From assembly GCF_025960875.1 (NCBI RefSeq), contig NZ_JAODLR010000005.1:230471-294470 (forward strand): 64,000 nucleotides of DNA, written 5' to 3'. Positions 1 through 8,699 of the stretch are shown here, piece after piece. A model generated the notes under the pieces. It saw only the letters and a program-made list of their open reading frames with translations, made no database searches and had not been told where the DNA came from. The stretch comes from Crystallibacter permensis (lineage in GTDB: Bacteria; Actinomycetota; Actinomycetes; Actinomycetales; Micrococcaceae). Within the stretch, counting starts at the first letter, position 1. Every line of letters starts with the position of its first letter. Both the position numbers and the translations under genes were made by a program.

Positions 1-2
1 AC

Positions 3-1055
3 GACGTCGACTCCCGCCTGGGCGTGCAGGTCACCTCCATCGACCGCGCCGGACATACCGTTGAATTGTCCGACGAATCCAGCATCAGCTACACCACGCT
101 GGTCCTGGCGACCGGCGCCGCCAACCGCGAACTCAACGTTCCGGGCAGTGACCTGCAGGGGATCTACGGCCTGCGGACCCTGGCCGACGCCGAAGCCGTC
201 CACGCCCGCCTCGACACGGTGCGGTCCGTCGTCGTCATCGGGGCCGGTTTCATCGGCCTCGAGTTCGCCGCCGCCGCGCGCAAACGCGGACTGGACGTCA
301 CGGTGCTCGAATACGCGGACCGGCCGATGGCCCGCGCACTGAGCCCCGTGATGGGCAACTGGTTCGCCCAGGCCCACCTGAACATGGGCGTGGACCTGCG
401 CCTGGGCGAAGGGATCGCCTCCTTCACCGGTGGCGGAAGCGTCGACAGCGAGGGCGGGCACGTGGCGGCCGCGGTCAGCACCACCGGCGAGACCTACCCC
501 GCGGACATGGTCCTGGTGGGCATCGGGGTCATCCCCCGCACCGAACTCGCCGAGCAGGCCGGGCTCGCGGTCTCCAACGGCATCACGGTGGACAGCGCCA
601 TGCGCACCGACGACGAGGACATCTACGCCCTGGGCGACTGCGCGAACTACCCCAGCCACCACGCCGAGGCGCGCACCCGGCTCGAGTCAGTGCAGAACGC
701 CACCGACCAGGCCCGGCACACCGCCAAATCCATCCTTGACACCCACGACGCCGGCCGCGACTACACGGAGCTGCCCTGGTTCTGGTCCACCCAGGGCGAC
801 CTGCGGCTGCAGATCGCCGGCATTGCCCACCCGGACGACGAAACCGTCCTGCGCGGCAACCCGGACAACGGGAAGTTCTCCGTCTTCTGCTTCCGCAATG
901 GCCGCCTCGCCGCCGTGGAATCGGTGAACCAGCCCGCCGACCACATGGCCGCCCGCCGGATCCTCGCCCAGGAACGAAACCTCACCCCGGAACAGGCGGC
1001 GGACCTGGAGTTCGACTTCAAGGCCTACTCCAAGGCTGCCGCGGCAGGCGTGTAG
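3..1055 (+). CDS. FAD-dependent ferredoxin/rubredoxin reductase, 5' end outside window
   Basis: The reading frame is open from the window edge, so the N-terminal FAD-binding motif is missing; about 350 residues remain. Visible parts are a second Rossmann motif (GAGFIGLEFAAAARKRG) that binds NAD(P)H, the FAD-contacting segment IYALGDCANYP, and a C-terminal reductase domain beginning near PWFWSTQGDLRLQIAG. This arrangement is typical of the reductases that pass electrons from NAD(P)H to the ferredoxin of Rieske oxygenases or cytochromes P450. The oxygenase partner would lie upstream and is not visible. The gene converges on the LysR gene with 12 nt between them. The family is clear; the physiological partner is unknown. 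Confidence 0.85.
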   Translation, partial: DVDSRLGVQVTSIDRAGHTVELSDESSISYTTLVLATGAANRELNVPGSDLQGIYGLRTLADAEAVHARLDTVRSVVVIGAGFIGLEFAAAARKRGLDVTVLEYADRPMARALSPVMGNWFAQAHLNMGVDLRLGEGIASFTGGGSVDSEGGHVAAAVSTTGETYPADMVLVGIGVIPRTELAEQAGLAVSNGITVDSAMRTDDEDIYALGDCANYPSHHAEARTRLESVQNATDQARHTAKSILDTHDAGRDYTELPWFWSTQGDLRLQIAGIAHPDDETVLRGNPDNGKFSVFCFRNGRLAAVESVNQPADHMAARRILAQERNLTPEQAADLEFDFKAYSKAAAAGV

Positions 1056-1067
1056 CGGGTTTAGTTC

Positions 1068-1976
1068 TCAGTCCTCGCTATCCAGAATCCGCGCGGCCAG
1101 GTTCACCACGGCTTCCGCCCGCGGACTCAGCGACATCTCTTCGGGCCAGATGGCGCAGACCGTGGTCCGGGTGGCCGGCGGAGACAACGGCCGGATGGCC
1201 ACCGGACGGCCTTCAACGGTCAGCCCCGGCGAGTTCGGCCTGGACATCAGCAGGGCGTATCCAAGTCCGCGGCCGACCATGGCCTGCACGAGGACCATCT
1301 GGGGCATGGAGGAGACAACGTTGGGACGCAGGCCGCGTTCGGCGAAGACATGGAGGGTGTTGGCAGTACTGGGGCTGGAGTCGTACATGATCAGAGGCTC
1401 CTCGGCCAGCTGCGCCAGATCCACCGTCTCCTGGGCGGCCAGCGTGTGGTCCGGCGGCAGGACGGCCTCAAGTTCCGTCCGGTAAATGGTCCGCTGGTTG
1501 TAGCCGGCGGGCAGCTGCATGTCGTAGACGATGGCCATGTCCAGCAGCCCGGCATCCAACGCGGGCAGCAGTTCGGTGTGCGTGCCCACGGTGACATCCA
1601 CCTTCAGCTCCGGATACGCCGACGGCAGGCCTTCAAGGATGCCGGGCAGCAAATTGTGGGCCAGACTGCTGAAGCAGCCCAGCTTCACCGGTCCTTTGAG
1701 GATGCCGGCCTCCCCGGCCAGATCGTGGACCAACTCATCCGCGTCGTGGACCAGCCGCCGCGCGCGCTGGGCAAAGAACTGTCCGGCAGGAGTCAATTGG
1801 AGTCCGCGCGCTTTGCGCCGCACGCACAGCTGCTCCCCCGCCACTTTCTCCAGTGCGGTAATGGCCTGGGAGAGGGCGGACTCCGAGATGTGCAGGCTGG
1901 CGGCGGCCGCACTCAAGGTAGGGAAATCCGGCAGAGCAGCGAAAAGCTCCAGCTGGCGGAGCGTGAAGTTAGCCAC
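1068..1976 (-). CDS. LysR-family transcriptional regulator
   Basis: 302 residues, the usual LysR length. The N-terminal winged helix-turn-helix occupies about residues 1-60 (FTLRQLELFAALPDFPTLSA, then SESALSQAITALEK). The remainder is a periplasmic-binding-protein-like effector domain. The start is GTG with only a weak GAAG upstream. It is divergent from the MHS transporter at 2146, and the 169-nt gap contains an inverted repeat suitable as its operator. LysR regulators often control the divergent neighbour, so it probably controls the transporter in response to the transported organic acid; this is inference. Confidence 0.9.
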   Translation of the reverse strand: MANFTLRQLELFAALPDFPTLSAAAASLHISESALSQAITALEKVAGEQLCVRRKARGLQLTPAGQFFAQRARRLVHDADELVHDLAGEAGILKGPVKLGCFSSLAHNLLPGILEGLPSAYPELKVDVTVGTHTELLPALDAGLLDMAIVYDMQLPAGYNQRTIYRTELEAVLPPDHTLAAQETVDLAQLAEEPLIMYDSSPSTANTLHVFAERGLRPNVVSSMPQMVLVQAMVGRGLGYALLMSRPNSPGLTVEGRPVAIRPLSPPATRTTVCAIWPEEMSLSPRAEAVVNLAARILDSED

Positions 1977-2036
1977 GATTCTTCAGTCCAATCAAAGAAG
2001 TTGTGCGGATCTCTGAAGTTTACCGGAGGAAGTTTT

Positions 2037-2056
2037 GTTGTGATACTAGTAACAAC
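2037..2056. promoter_or_regulatory. Candidate LysR operator in the divergent promoter region
   Basis: Arms GTTGT and ACAAC enclose a 10-nt spacer containing ACTAGT. A second ACTAGT lies at 2062-2067. The site sits between the divergent LysR and transporter genes, about 90 nt before the transporter start, as expected for an activator. It is not an exact T-N11-A box, so the assignment is by position and symmetry only. Confidence 0.4.
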
Positions 2057-2145
2057 CGTGGACTAGTTCTACTTTTCAACCGTTCAGGATTTCAACCGAC
2101 CTGCCCGTCGGCCGTATTGCACTAGCGCCCAATCAAGGAACATGT

Positions 2146-3558
2146 ATGAGCACTCATGCGCAGCCCCGCTCCGAGGCTTCGACCCAGCGCCGGGTGGCCT
2201 TTGCCACTATCATCGGCACCACCATCGAGTGGTACGACTTCTTCATCTACGCCACGGCCGCGGGTCTGGTGTTCGCCGACCTCTTCTTCAAGCCGGCCGG
2301 CGATTCGATCGGCCTGCTGCTTGCCTTCGCCTCCGTCGGCATCAGCTTCCTCTTCCGGCCGCTGGGTGCGTTCCTGGCCGGCCACTACGGCGACAAGATC
2401 GGCCGCCGCGCCATGCTGGTGCTCACACTGGTCCTGATGGGCGCCTCCACCACGCTGATCGGCTTCCTGCCCAGCTACGCCACCGCCGGTGTCCTGGCAC
2501 CCATCATGCTGCTCCTGCTGCGCATCGTCCAGGGCATCTCCGCCGGTGGGGAATGGGGCGGAGCCGTCCTGATGGCCGTCGAGCATGCTCCGCGGGACCG
2601 ACGCGGCCGCGCGGGCTCCTTCCCGCAGCTGGGCGTCCCCCTGGGCATGCTGCTGGCCTCGGGCGTCACCGCCCTGATGACCGGTGTCATCTCCCCCGGC
2701 GCAGCATTCGTCGAATGGGGCTGGCGCGTACCGTTCCTGCTGAGCTTCGTGCTCATTGTGGTCGGCTACATTGTCCGCCGGACCGTGGAGGAAAGCCCGG
2801 TCTTCCAGGAAATCGCGGAGAAGAAAGAGCAGCGCTCTGTTCCCGCCGTCGAGCTCTTCAAGAAGCACTGGCTGCTGGTCATCCTGGCCGCGCTGGTCTT
2901 CGCCGGCAACAACGCCGCGGGCTACATGGCCACCGGCGGGTTCATTCCCAGCTACGCCACGGATCCGAACGGCCCGGTCGGGCTGGACCGCACCCCGGTC
3001 CTGCTGGCCATCACTTTCGGTGCCGCCATGTGGTTTGTCTTTACCCTGCTGGCCGGCATTCTCGCCGACAAGATCGGACGCAAGAAGACCTACCTGATCG
3101 GCTTCACCGCGCAGGCGATCACCGTCTTCCCGCTGTTCTGGCTGATCAACACCGGCGAGCTTTGGGGCCTCTACCTGGCGCTGGGACTGTTCTCGGTAGG
3201 TCTGGGACTGAGCTACGGGCCGCAGGCGGCCTGGTACAGCGAGATCTTCCCCGCCTCCGTGCGCTTCTCCGGCGTCTCGATCTCCTACGCCCTTGGCGCC
3301 ATCCTCGGCGGAGCGTTCGCGCCTACCATTGCGCAGGCACTGGTGCAGGCCACCGGTTCCTCCACGGCCATTTCTGTCTACCTGCTGCTGATGACCTTCG
3401 TGGCCATGGGCGCCGTGCTAGTCCTGCGGGACCGCCCAGGCATCGACCTGAGCATCAAGAACCAGGCCGAGCAGGAAGTCGGAGCCACCATCTTCGATAA
3501 GCGCCGCGGCGCCTCCACCGACGACGTCGACGTCGACGTCGCGAAGGCCACGGTCTAA
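2146..3558 (+). CDS. MHS-family MFS transporter (metabolite:H+ symporter)
   Basis: 470 residues with about 12 hydrophobic segments. The N-terminus has the MHS signature TTIEWYDFFIYATAAG followed by FRPLGAFLAGHYGDKIGRR, the conserved loop between helices 2 and 3. A second copy, ADKIGRKKTYLIG, lies at the start of the second half. MHS members (ShiA, ProP, KgtP, PcaT types) import organic acids, shikimate or betaines with protons; the substrate cannot be read here. AAGGA lies 6 nt before the ATG. The acidic tail DDVDVDVAKATV is cytoplasmic. It is divergent from a LysR gene and followed by a strong hairpin. Confidence 0.9.
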   Translation: MSTHAQPRSEASTQRRVAFATIIGTTIEWYDFFIYATAAGLVFADLFFKPAGDSIGLLLAFASVGISFLFRPLGAFLAGHYGDKIGRRAMLVLTLVLMGASTTLIGFLPSYATAGVLAPIMLLLLRIVQGISAGGEWGGAVLMAVEHAPRDRRGRAGSFPQLGVPLGMLLASGVTALMTGVISPGAAFVEWGWRVPFLLSFVLIVVGYIVRRTVEESPVFQEIAEKKEQRSVPAVELFKKHWLLVILAALVFAGNNAAGYMATGGFIPSYATDPNGPVGLDRTPVLLAITFGAAMWFVFTLLAGILADKIGRKKTYLIGFTAQAITVFPLFWLINTGELWGLYLALGLFSVGLGLSYGPQAAWYSEIFPASVRFSGVSISYALGAILGGAFAPTIAQALVQATGSSTAISVYLLLMTFVAMGAVLVLRDRPGIDLSIKNQAEQEVGATIFDKRRGASTDDVDVDVAKATV

Positions 3559-3580
3559 AGCGCTCCTGCGCAGAACTGGC

Positions 3581-3616
3581 CGAAGAGGCCCCGGATTGAT
3601 GTCCGGGGCCTCTTCG
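3581..3616. terminator. Bidirectional hairpin terminator
   Basis: A perfect 15-bp stem (3581-3595 pairs with 3602-3616) with a 6-nt loop lies between the convergent transporter and SHOCT genes. It is followed by a short T run on the plus strand. Confidence 0.85.
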
Positions 3617-3648
3617 TTTGCGCCGGGACCGGACCACTGCGGACCCGG

Positions 3649-3936
3649 TCAGCGTTGCGGCTGGGCGCGGAGGACCTCCAGTCGCTGGCGGAACTCCGTC
3701 TCATCGATCTCCCCGCGGGCATACCGCTCGCGCAGGACGCCTTCGGCCCCGAGGACACTTTCCTGCCTGCGGTTGCGCCACATGGTGCGGCGGATCAGGA
3801 AGACAGCGAGGCCGATAACCAGAATCCAGAAGAGCGGAACCAGCAGGATCCACCAGCCTGGTCCGCGGCCATCATTCCAGGGTCCCTGGGCAACAAGGCT
3901 CGTGGCGGCGAGGGCACCGGTTGCTGCGGTCAACAT
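3649..3936 (-). CDS. Small SHOCT-domain membrane protein
   Basis: 95 residues. A hydrophobic N-terminal stretch is followed by a transmembrane segment (WILLVPLFWILVIGLAVFLI), a basic stop-transfer stretch (RRTMWRNRR) and a C-terminal SHOCT motif (LRERYARGEIDETEFRQRLE). SHOCT domains are short oligomerisation or membrane-association modules without a defined catalytic role. GGAG lies 5 nt before the ATG. The palindrome about 110 nt upstream is shared with the promoter region of the two-component system behind it, so this gene is a likely target of that system. Confidence 0.8.
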   Translation of the reverse strand: MLTAATGALAATSLVAQGPWNDGRGPGWWILLVPLFWILVIGLAVFLIRRTMWRNRRQESVLGAEGVLRERYARGEIDETEFRQRLEVLRAQPQR

Positions 3937-4044
3937 GATTACTCCAAACTTTCGTCCGTGACCGTCCGTCGATCACGGTTCAAGTCTTCCGAACGCGGCG
4001 CCGCCGGTCGTCGCCCCGGTGGAGACACTTATGCACCGCCGCCT

Positions 4045-4058
4045 ACTCCCTTGGGAGT
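4045..4058. promoter_or_regulatory. Candidate response-regulator site upstream of the SHOCT gene
   Basis: ACTCC-N4-GGAGT; the inner bases extend it to a perfect 6-bp arm pair with a TT spacer. It matches the site at 6033-6048 at 12 of 14 positions. NarL/LuxR-type regulators bind short inverted repeats of this kind as dimers. Which regulator binds is inferred from context. Confidence 0.5.
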
Positions 4059-4130
4059 GCCTGGCAGTACGCTGAAGGCGGCTTGGTTGGCCGGTCGGGC
4101 TGCACGTCTGCGGCTGGCCGCTTTGCCTGC

Positions 4131-4814
4131 TTACCGGTCCGGCGCCGCGCCCGTCCAGCCCGGCCGCACCAGGCCTGACTCGTAGGCCAGCACCACCAGC
4201 TGCGCGCGGTCGCGGACCATCAGCTTGGTCATGATGCGCGAGACATGGGTCTTTGCCGTCAGCGGCGTGATGTACAGCTTCTCCGCAATCAGGGCGTTGT
4301 TCAGCCCGGCACCTACCAGCGCAAGGACTTCGCGTTCCCGCGCGGTCAACTGCTCCAACGACGACGGCGCCGCCGGCGCGGGGCGGGACTCGGCCGCCAC
4401 CTTCGTCAGGAGTCGGCGGGTGACCGACGGGGAGAGGAGGGCGTCGCCGTCGGCCACTGCACGCACGGCGCGGAGCAGCTCTTCGGGCTCGGTGTCCTTG
4501 ACCAGGAAGCCGCTGGCGCCGGCCCGGATGGAATCGATGATGTAGTCATCCAGCTCGAACGTGGTCAGCATGATCACGCGCGTGCCGGAGAGCTCGCCCG
4601 CGGCCAGAATCGCTGCGGTGGCGCCGATTCCGTCTCCTCCAGGCATGCGGATGTCCATCAGGACCACGTCCGGTTTAGTTGCCGAGGCCAGGCGGACGGC
4701 TTCGGCACCTGTACCGGCCTCCGCGACGACCTCCATGTCGTCTTCAGCATTAAGCAGCGCCCTGAAGCCTGCCCGGATCAGGGTCTGGTCATCCGCCAGC
4801 AGCACTCTAATCAT
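4131..4814 (-). CDS. NarL/LuxR-type response regulator
   Basis: 227 residues. The receiver domain (about 1-120) has the acidic pair D8/D9, phospho-acceptor D54 in VLMDIRMPG, the switch residues in LTTF near 84, and K106 in FLVKD. The C-terminal LuxR helix-turn-helix (about 154-212) reads LTAREREVLALVGAGLNNAL then TAKTHVSRIMTKL. It overlaps the kinase gene by 4 nt (ATGA), so the two are translationally coupled and form one two-component system. Candidate targets are its own operon and the SHOCT gene downstream, judged from a shared near-palindrome. Confidence 0.93.
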   Translation of the reverse strand: MIRVLLADDQTLIRAGFRALLNAEDDMEVVAEAGTGAEAVRLASATKPDVVLMDIRMPGGDGIGATAAILAAGELSGTRVIMLTTFELDDYIIDSIRAGASGFLVKDTEPEELLRAVRAVADGDALLSPSVTRRLLTKVAAESRPAPAAPSSLEQLTAREREVLALVGAGLNNALIAEKLYITPLTAKTHVSRIMTKLMVRDRAQLVVLAYESGLVRPGWTGAAPDR

Positions 4815-5974
4815 CGCTCTGCCCCTCCCGAGGCGGGCGCGCCGCCCGGTGCAAGCCTGTCGGCAGGCAGGGGAATGCGTGCGTGCACGCGGGTGCCTGC
4901 AGGCTCGCGGGTTCCTACCGCCAGTTCGCCATCGAGCGAATCAATCCGCTCCCGCATCCCGCGCAATCCGTTGCCTTCCGGCGCATTACCCAGCCCCACG
5001 CCGTCGTCCTCCACTGTCACTTCGAGCACGGCATCGGCGATGCTGATGCCTATCCTCGCCTGGCTGGCATGCGCGTGACGGACGATGTTCGTGACAGCTT
5101 CCTGGATGACCCGGTACGCCGCGCTTTCCGCAGAGGCTGCGCTTTCGGGCAGCCGGACCGCACGGTTATCCAGGGTGACTTGCAGCCCGCCCTGCTCGGC
5201 CCGCGCCAGCAGTTCCGGCAGCTGGTCCAGCCGCTGGGCCGGAGCCCTCGGCGCGTCCTGGCGCAGCACGGCGAGGACGTCGCGGACCTCGGCAAGGGCG
5301 TCCTTGGAACCGGATTTTATGGCCTCCAGTGCCTGCCGCATCTGCTCAGGATCCGGGTCCTTCCGCGCCAAGTGCAGGGCGACCGATGCCTGCACATTGA
5401 TCATCGAGAGGGAGTGCGCAACGACGTCGTGAATGTCCCGGGCCAGAACCAGCCGCTCTTCATTCCGGCGGCGCTGCTCCGCCTCCAGCTCGGAGCGCCG
5501 GCGTTCGGCGCGTCGTCCGGCGCGGGAGGCCAGCAGCTCCCCCATCATGACCACAATGACCAGCCAGGCCACGCCTGCCCCGGCCCGAGCCGTACCTGCA
5601 AGCCCGCCCGTGAACAGTGCGGCGAAGAAGAACAGCAGGGCCAGTCCGCCCACGGCTCCCCAGGCCCACCAACGTGCCTTGGAGCGCACCGCGATGAACA
5701 GCGCCACCACCAGGGAGAGCCAGATGGGTCCGCCCGGATAGCCGGCCGCGAAGTAGGTTCCCGTTGCCAGGGCTGCCCCGGCCGCCATCGGGCCGGGAGC
5801 CTTGCGGCGCAGCGACAGCAGCGCGGGGCCGGCCAGCAGCAGCACGTAGGCCAGGGGATCCAGCGGACGCTGGGAAAACTGGTGGGCTGCGGCGAAACTG
5901 GTGCCGACCAGCTGGATGATGGCCGTCACCGCAATCAGGACGGCAGTGGGCGGCCCGCGGAAGCCCGGGTTCAT
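4811..5974 (-). CDS. Sensor histidine kinase, HisKA_3 type
   Basis: 387 residues. The N-terminal half holds about five membrane segments (residues 10-150) and no large extracellular domain, so it probably senses a membrane or intramembrane signal. A coiled linker leads to the dimerisation box RDIHDVVAHSLSMI with phospho-acceptor H182. The ATPase part has N and G boxes (VIQEAVTNIVRHAHAS, VEDDGVGLG, GLRGMRER). This is the DesK/NarX/LiaS class. It is the first gene of the kinase-regulator operon, with a candidate autoregulatory palindrome about 60 nt upstream. Confidence 0.93.
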   Translation of the reverse strand: MNPGFRGPPTAVLIAVTAIIQLVGTSFAAAHQFSQRPLDPLAYVLLLAGPALLSLRRKAPGPMAAGAALATGTYFAAGYPGGPIWLSLVVALFIAVRSKARWWAWGAVGGLALLFFFAALFTGGLAGTARAGAGVAWLVIVVMMGELLASRAGRRAERRRSELEAEQRRRNEERLVLARDIHDVVAHSLSMINVQASVALHLARKDPDPEQMRQALEAIKSGSKDALAEVRDVLAVLRQDAPRAPAQRLDQLPELLARAEQGGLQVTLDNRAVRLPESAASAESAAYRVIQEAVTNIVRHAHASQARIGISIADAVLEVTVEDDGVGLGNAPEGNGLRGMRERIDSLDGELAVGTREPAGTRVHARIPLPADRLAPGGAPASGGAER

Positions 5975-6032
5975 GATCCGAGCGTACCTGCGCGACGGGG
6001 CGCTGCGCTTCCGCCCAGCGGTGTAGCGGGCC

Positions 6033-6048
6033 TACTCCGCTGGGAGTA
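6033..6048. promoter_or_regulatory. Candidate autoregulatory site of the two-component operon
   Basis: TACTCC-N4-GGAGTA lies about 60 nt before the kinase start. It is nearly the same as the site at 4045-4058, which suggests both promoters answer to the response regulator encoded between them. Confidence 0.5.
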
Positions 6049-6080
6049 CACACATCTGGAAGCGTGGTTTAACTGCGAAA

Positions 6081-6120
6081 CGGGATTCTGCTGCCGCCGT
6101 GAAAGCAGAGCAGAATCCCG
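6081..6120 (-). terminator. Hairpin terminator after folD
   Basis: Perfect 12-bp arms (6081-6092 and 6109-6120) with a 16-nt loop lie 20 nt beyond the folD stop. On the minus strand the stem is followed by TTTCGCAGTT. Confidence 0.7.
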
Positions 6121-6139
6121 AAACGCAGTGGACCTGCGG

Positions 6140-7039
6140 TCAGCGTGCCTGGCGCTCGGCGGCTTCCACCACGTTGGCCAGGAGCATGGCGCGGGTCATC
6201 GGACCCACTCCGCCCGGGTTCGGCGAGAGCCAGCTGGCCACGGACTGGGCCGCGGGCTCCACGTCGCCGGTGACCTTGGCTTTGCCGGTCTCCTCATCCT
6301 CAACGCGGCTGACACCGACGTCGAGCACAATGGCGCCGGGCTTGAGGTCTTCGGCCTTGACCATGTGCGGCATGCCGGCGGCGGCGATCACAACGTCCGC
6401 GCGGCGCAGCTCGTCAGCCAAGTCAACGGTGCCGGTATGGGCGAGCACCACGGTGGCGTTGATGGTCTTGCGGGTCAGCAGCAGTCCCAGCGGCCGGCCC
6501 ACGGTCACACCGCGGCCCACCACCAGCACGCGCTTGCCGGCCAGCTTAATGTCGTGGCGCAGCAGCAGTTCCACGCAGCCGTGCGGGGTGCACGGCAGCG
6601 GCGAATCCAGCGGCGCGTTGACGTTGAGCACCAGCCGGCCCAGGTTCATCGGGTGCAGGCCGTCCGCGTCCTTGGCCGGGTCGATCTTCTCCAGGATGGC
6701 GTTGGTGTCGATGTGCTTGGGCAGCGGCAGCTGGACGATGTAGCCGGTGCAGGCCGGATCGTTGTTCAGCTCATCGAGGACGGCTTCCAGTTCCTCCTGC
6801 GAGATGGTGTCCGGCAGGTCGCGGCGGATGGAATTGATGCCCACCTCGGCGCAGTCCTTGTGCTTGCCACCGACATACCACTTGCTGCCGGGGTCCTCCC
6901 CCACCAGCACGGTGCCGAGGCCGGGAACGATCCCGCGGGTCTTCAGTGCGGCGACCCGCTCGGCCAGCTCTTCCTTGATGCGTTTGGCCGTGGCCGTTCC
7001 GTCCAGCTTCTGCGCGGTCTGGGTGGCTTCAGAATTCAT
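6140..7039 (-). CDS. folD: Bifunctional methylenetetrahydrofolate dehydrogenase / cyclohydrolase
   Basis: 299 residues, close to the family norm. FolD converts 5,10-methylene-THF to 10-formyl-THF with NADP+. Recognisable parts are the folate site with its lysine ([16 protein letters not shown]), the LPLPKHID segment, [10 protein letters not shown], and the NADP loop [15 protein letters not shown] chose the ATG at 7039 because AGGAG lies 6 nt before it; an in-frame start 60 nt upstream would add an unusual Pro-rich extension. It follows glyA by 53 nt on the same strand. Together they take the one-carbon unit from serine to formyl-THF. Confidence 0.96.
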   Translation of the reverse strand: MNSEATQTAQKLDGTATAKRIKEELAERVAALKTRGIVPGLGTVLVGEDPGSKWYVGGKHKDCAEVGINSIRRDLPDTISQEELEAVLDELNNDPACTGYIVQLPLPKHIDTNAILEKIDPAKDADGLHPMNLGRLVLNVNAPLDSPLPCTPHGCVELLLRHDIKLAGKRVLVVGRGVTVGRPLGLLLTRKTINATVVLAHTGTVDLADELRRADVVIAAAGMPHMVKAEDLKPGAIVLDVGVSRVEDEETGKAKVTGDVEPAAQSVASWLSPNPGGVGPMTRAMLLANVVEAAERQAR

Positions 7040-7092
7040 CGGGCTCCTGTTCGGAAATACGTGTGGACTGCGGGAACCGGCCGGAGCCGGCG

Positions 7093-8376
7093 TTACCACT
7101 GCTCGTGGCCGGGGTACAGCGGGAACTGCTGGGCCAGCTTGGTCACGCGCGTGCGCAGCGCCTCGACGTCGGCGCCGCCCTTCAGCGCTGTGGCGATGAT
7201 ATCCGCAACCTCGGTGAATTCGGTAGAGCCGAAACCGCGGGTGGCCAGGGCCGGCGTGCCGATGCGCAGGCCGGAGGTGACCATCGGCGGGCGCGGGTCG
7301 AACGGCACGGCGTTGCGGTTCACGGTGATGCCGACTGAATGGAGCAGGTCTTCGGCCTGCTGGCCATCCAGTTCGGAGTTGCGCAGGTCCACCAGGACCA
7401 GGTGGACGTCCGTGCCCCCGGTCAGCACCGAGACGCCGGCCTCGGTGACATCGGCGGCGGTCAGGCGTTCGGCCAGGATCCGGGCGCCCTCAAGCACGCG
7501 GGCCTGGCGCTCCTTGAACTCCTGGCTGCCGGCAATCTTGAACGCCACGGCCTTGGCGGCGATGACGTGCATAAGCGGCCCGCCCTGCTGGCCCGGGAAG
7601 ACATTGGAGTTGATCTTCTTGGCGAAATCCTGCTTGCCCAGGATGACGCCCGAGCGCGGTCCGGCCAGAGTCTTGTGCACGGTGGAGGTCACGACGTCGG
7701 AATGCGGCACCGGGTTCGGGTGCAGCCCGGCGGCCACCAGGCCGGCGAAGTGCGCCATGTCGGTCCAGAAGTAGGCGCCGACCTCGTCAGCGATAGAGCG
7801 GAACGCCTCGAAGTCCAGCTGGCGCGGGTAGGCGGACCAGCCGGCAATGATGACGTTCGGGCGCTCGGCCAGGGCCTGCTCGCGGACCTTGTCCATGTCC
7901 ACGCGGAAGGTCTGCGGGTCCACCTCGTACGCGGCGACCTTGTAGAGCTTGCCGGAGAAGTTCAGCTTCATGCCGTGGGTGAGGTGACCGCCATGGGCCA
8001 GGGACAGACCCATGATCTTGTCGCCCGGGTTGATCAGGGCGGCGAGCGCGGCGGCGTTGGCCTGCGCGCCGGCGTGCGGCTGGACGTTGGCGAACTCGGC
8101 ACCGAACAGCTTCTTGACGCGTTCGATGGCCAGGTTCTCGGCCACATCCACGTGCTCGCAACCGCCGTAGTAGCGGCGGCCCGGGTAGCCCTCGGCGTAC
8201 TTGTTGGTCAGGACCGACCCCTGGACCTCCAGCACGGAGCGCGGGGCAAAGTTTTCAGAGGCAATCATTTCCAGCGTGTCGCGCTGGCGCCCGAGCTCGG
8301 CATCGAGAACGGCGGCGATTTCGGGATCGACTTCGGCCAGAGGCTGGTCGGTGACTGACGGGGTGGAAGACGTCAC
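7093..8376 (-). CDS. glyA: Serine hydroxymethyltransferase
   Basis: 427 residues. The PLP enzyme converts serine plus THF to glycine plus methylene-THF. The Schiff-base lysine is K235 in [16 protein letters not shown]. Other conserved parts are [30 protein letters not shown] and the His-containing [13 protein letters not shown]. The start is GTG with AGGAG 6 nt upstream. It is first in a glyA-folD operon. I looked for glycine or SAM riboswitch signatures in the leader and saw none. Confidence 0.97.
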   Translation of the reverse strand: MTSSTPSVTDQPLAEVDPEIAAVLDAELGRQRDTLEMIASENFAPRSVLEVQGSVLTNKYAEGYPGRRYYGGCEHVDVAENLAIERVKKLFGAEFANVQPHAGAQANAAALAALINPGDKIMGLSLAHGGHLTHGMKLNFSGKLYKVAAYEVDPQTFRVDMDKVREQALAERPNVIIAGWSAYPRQLDFEAFRSIADEVGAYFWTDMAHFAGLVAAGLHPNPVPHSDVVTSTVHKTLAGPRSGVILGKQDFAKKINSNVFPGQQGGPLMHVIAAKAVAFKIAGSQEFKERQARVLEGARILAERLTAADVTEAGVSVLTGGTDVHLVLVDLRNSELDGQQAEDLLHSVGITVNRNAVPFDPRPPMVTSGLRIGTPALATRGFGSTEFTEVADIIATALKGGADVEALRTRVTKLAQQFPLYPGHEQW

Positions 8377-8699
8377 GGGGTTCTCCTGGAGATAAGGGAT
8401 TTGCTACAGGTCAGGCTACCGGTTGCGGGCAGACTCACGCATTGTGTGTCCGGCCTGCGGAAATTACGCCGATGAGGCGCATCCGGTTGAAACTTGACCC
8501 TCGGCCCAGGCGTGCGATCCGTGGTCTGCACTGTGCAGCTCCAGTCAACCCGGTAGTCGATTGGCCCTGCCGCCGCTTCCTGATGGTGGTCCACCTGACG
8601 CCAGTCGCGACGAAAAGCAAGTGTACTGTGCCTCCGGCAGGGAGCGAAAAAGTACGACGGCGGCGGCCTCCTTGGCAGCTTGCGTCACGGGAGTCTCTG
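8377..8699. other. Intergenic stretch upstream of glyA without a gene
   Basis: The 323 nt hold several open frames on both strands, but none has a ribosome binding site or recognisable protein. The only notable feature is one copy of the dispersed motif (8645-8664, minus-strand GCCGCCGTCGTACTTTTTCG). The glyA promoter must lie here but no convincing -35/-10 pair was seen. Confidence 0.6.

Noticed and set aside
4883..7774. 963-codon open frame on the plus strand
   Set aside because: It runs antisense to the kinase, folD and glyA genes, whose motifs are clear; high GC creates long antisense frames.
8377..8699. Glycine or SAM riboswitch upstream of glyA
   Set aside because: No conserved core sequences of either class were seen on the minus strand.
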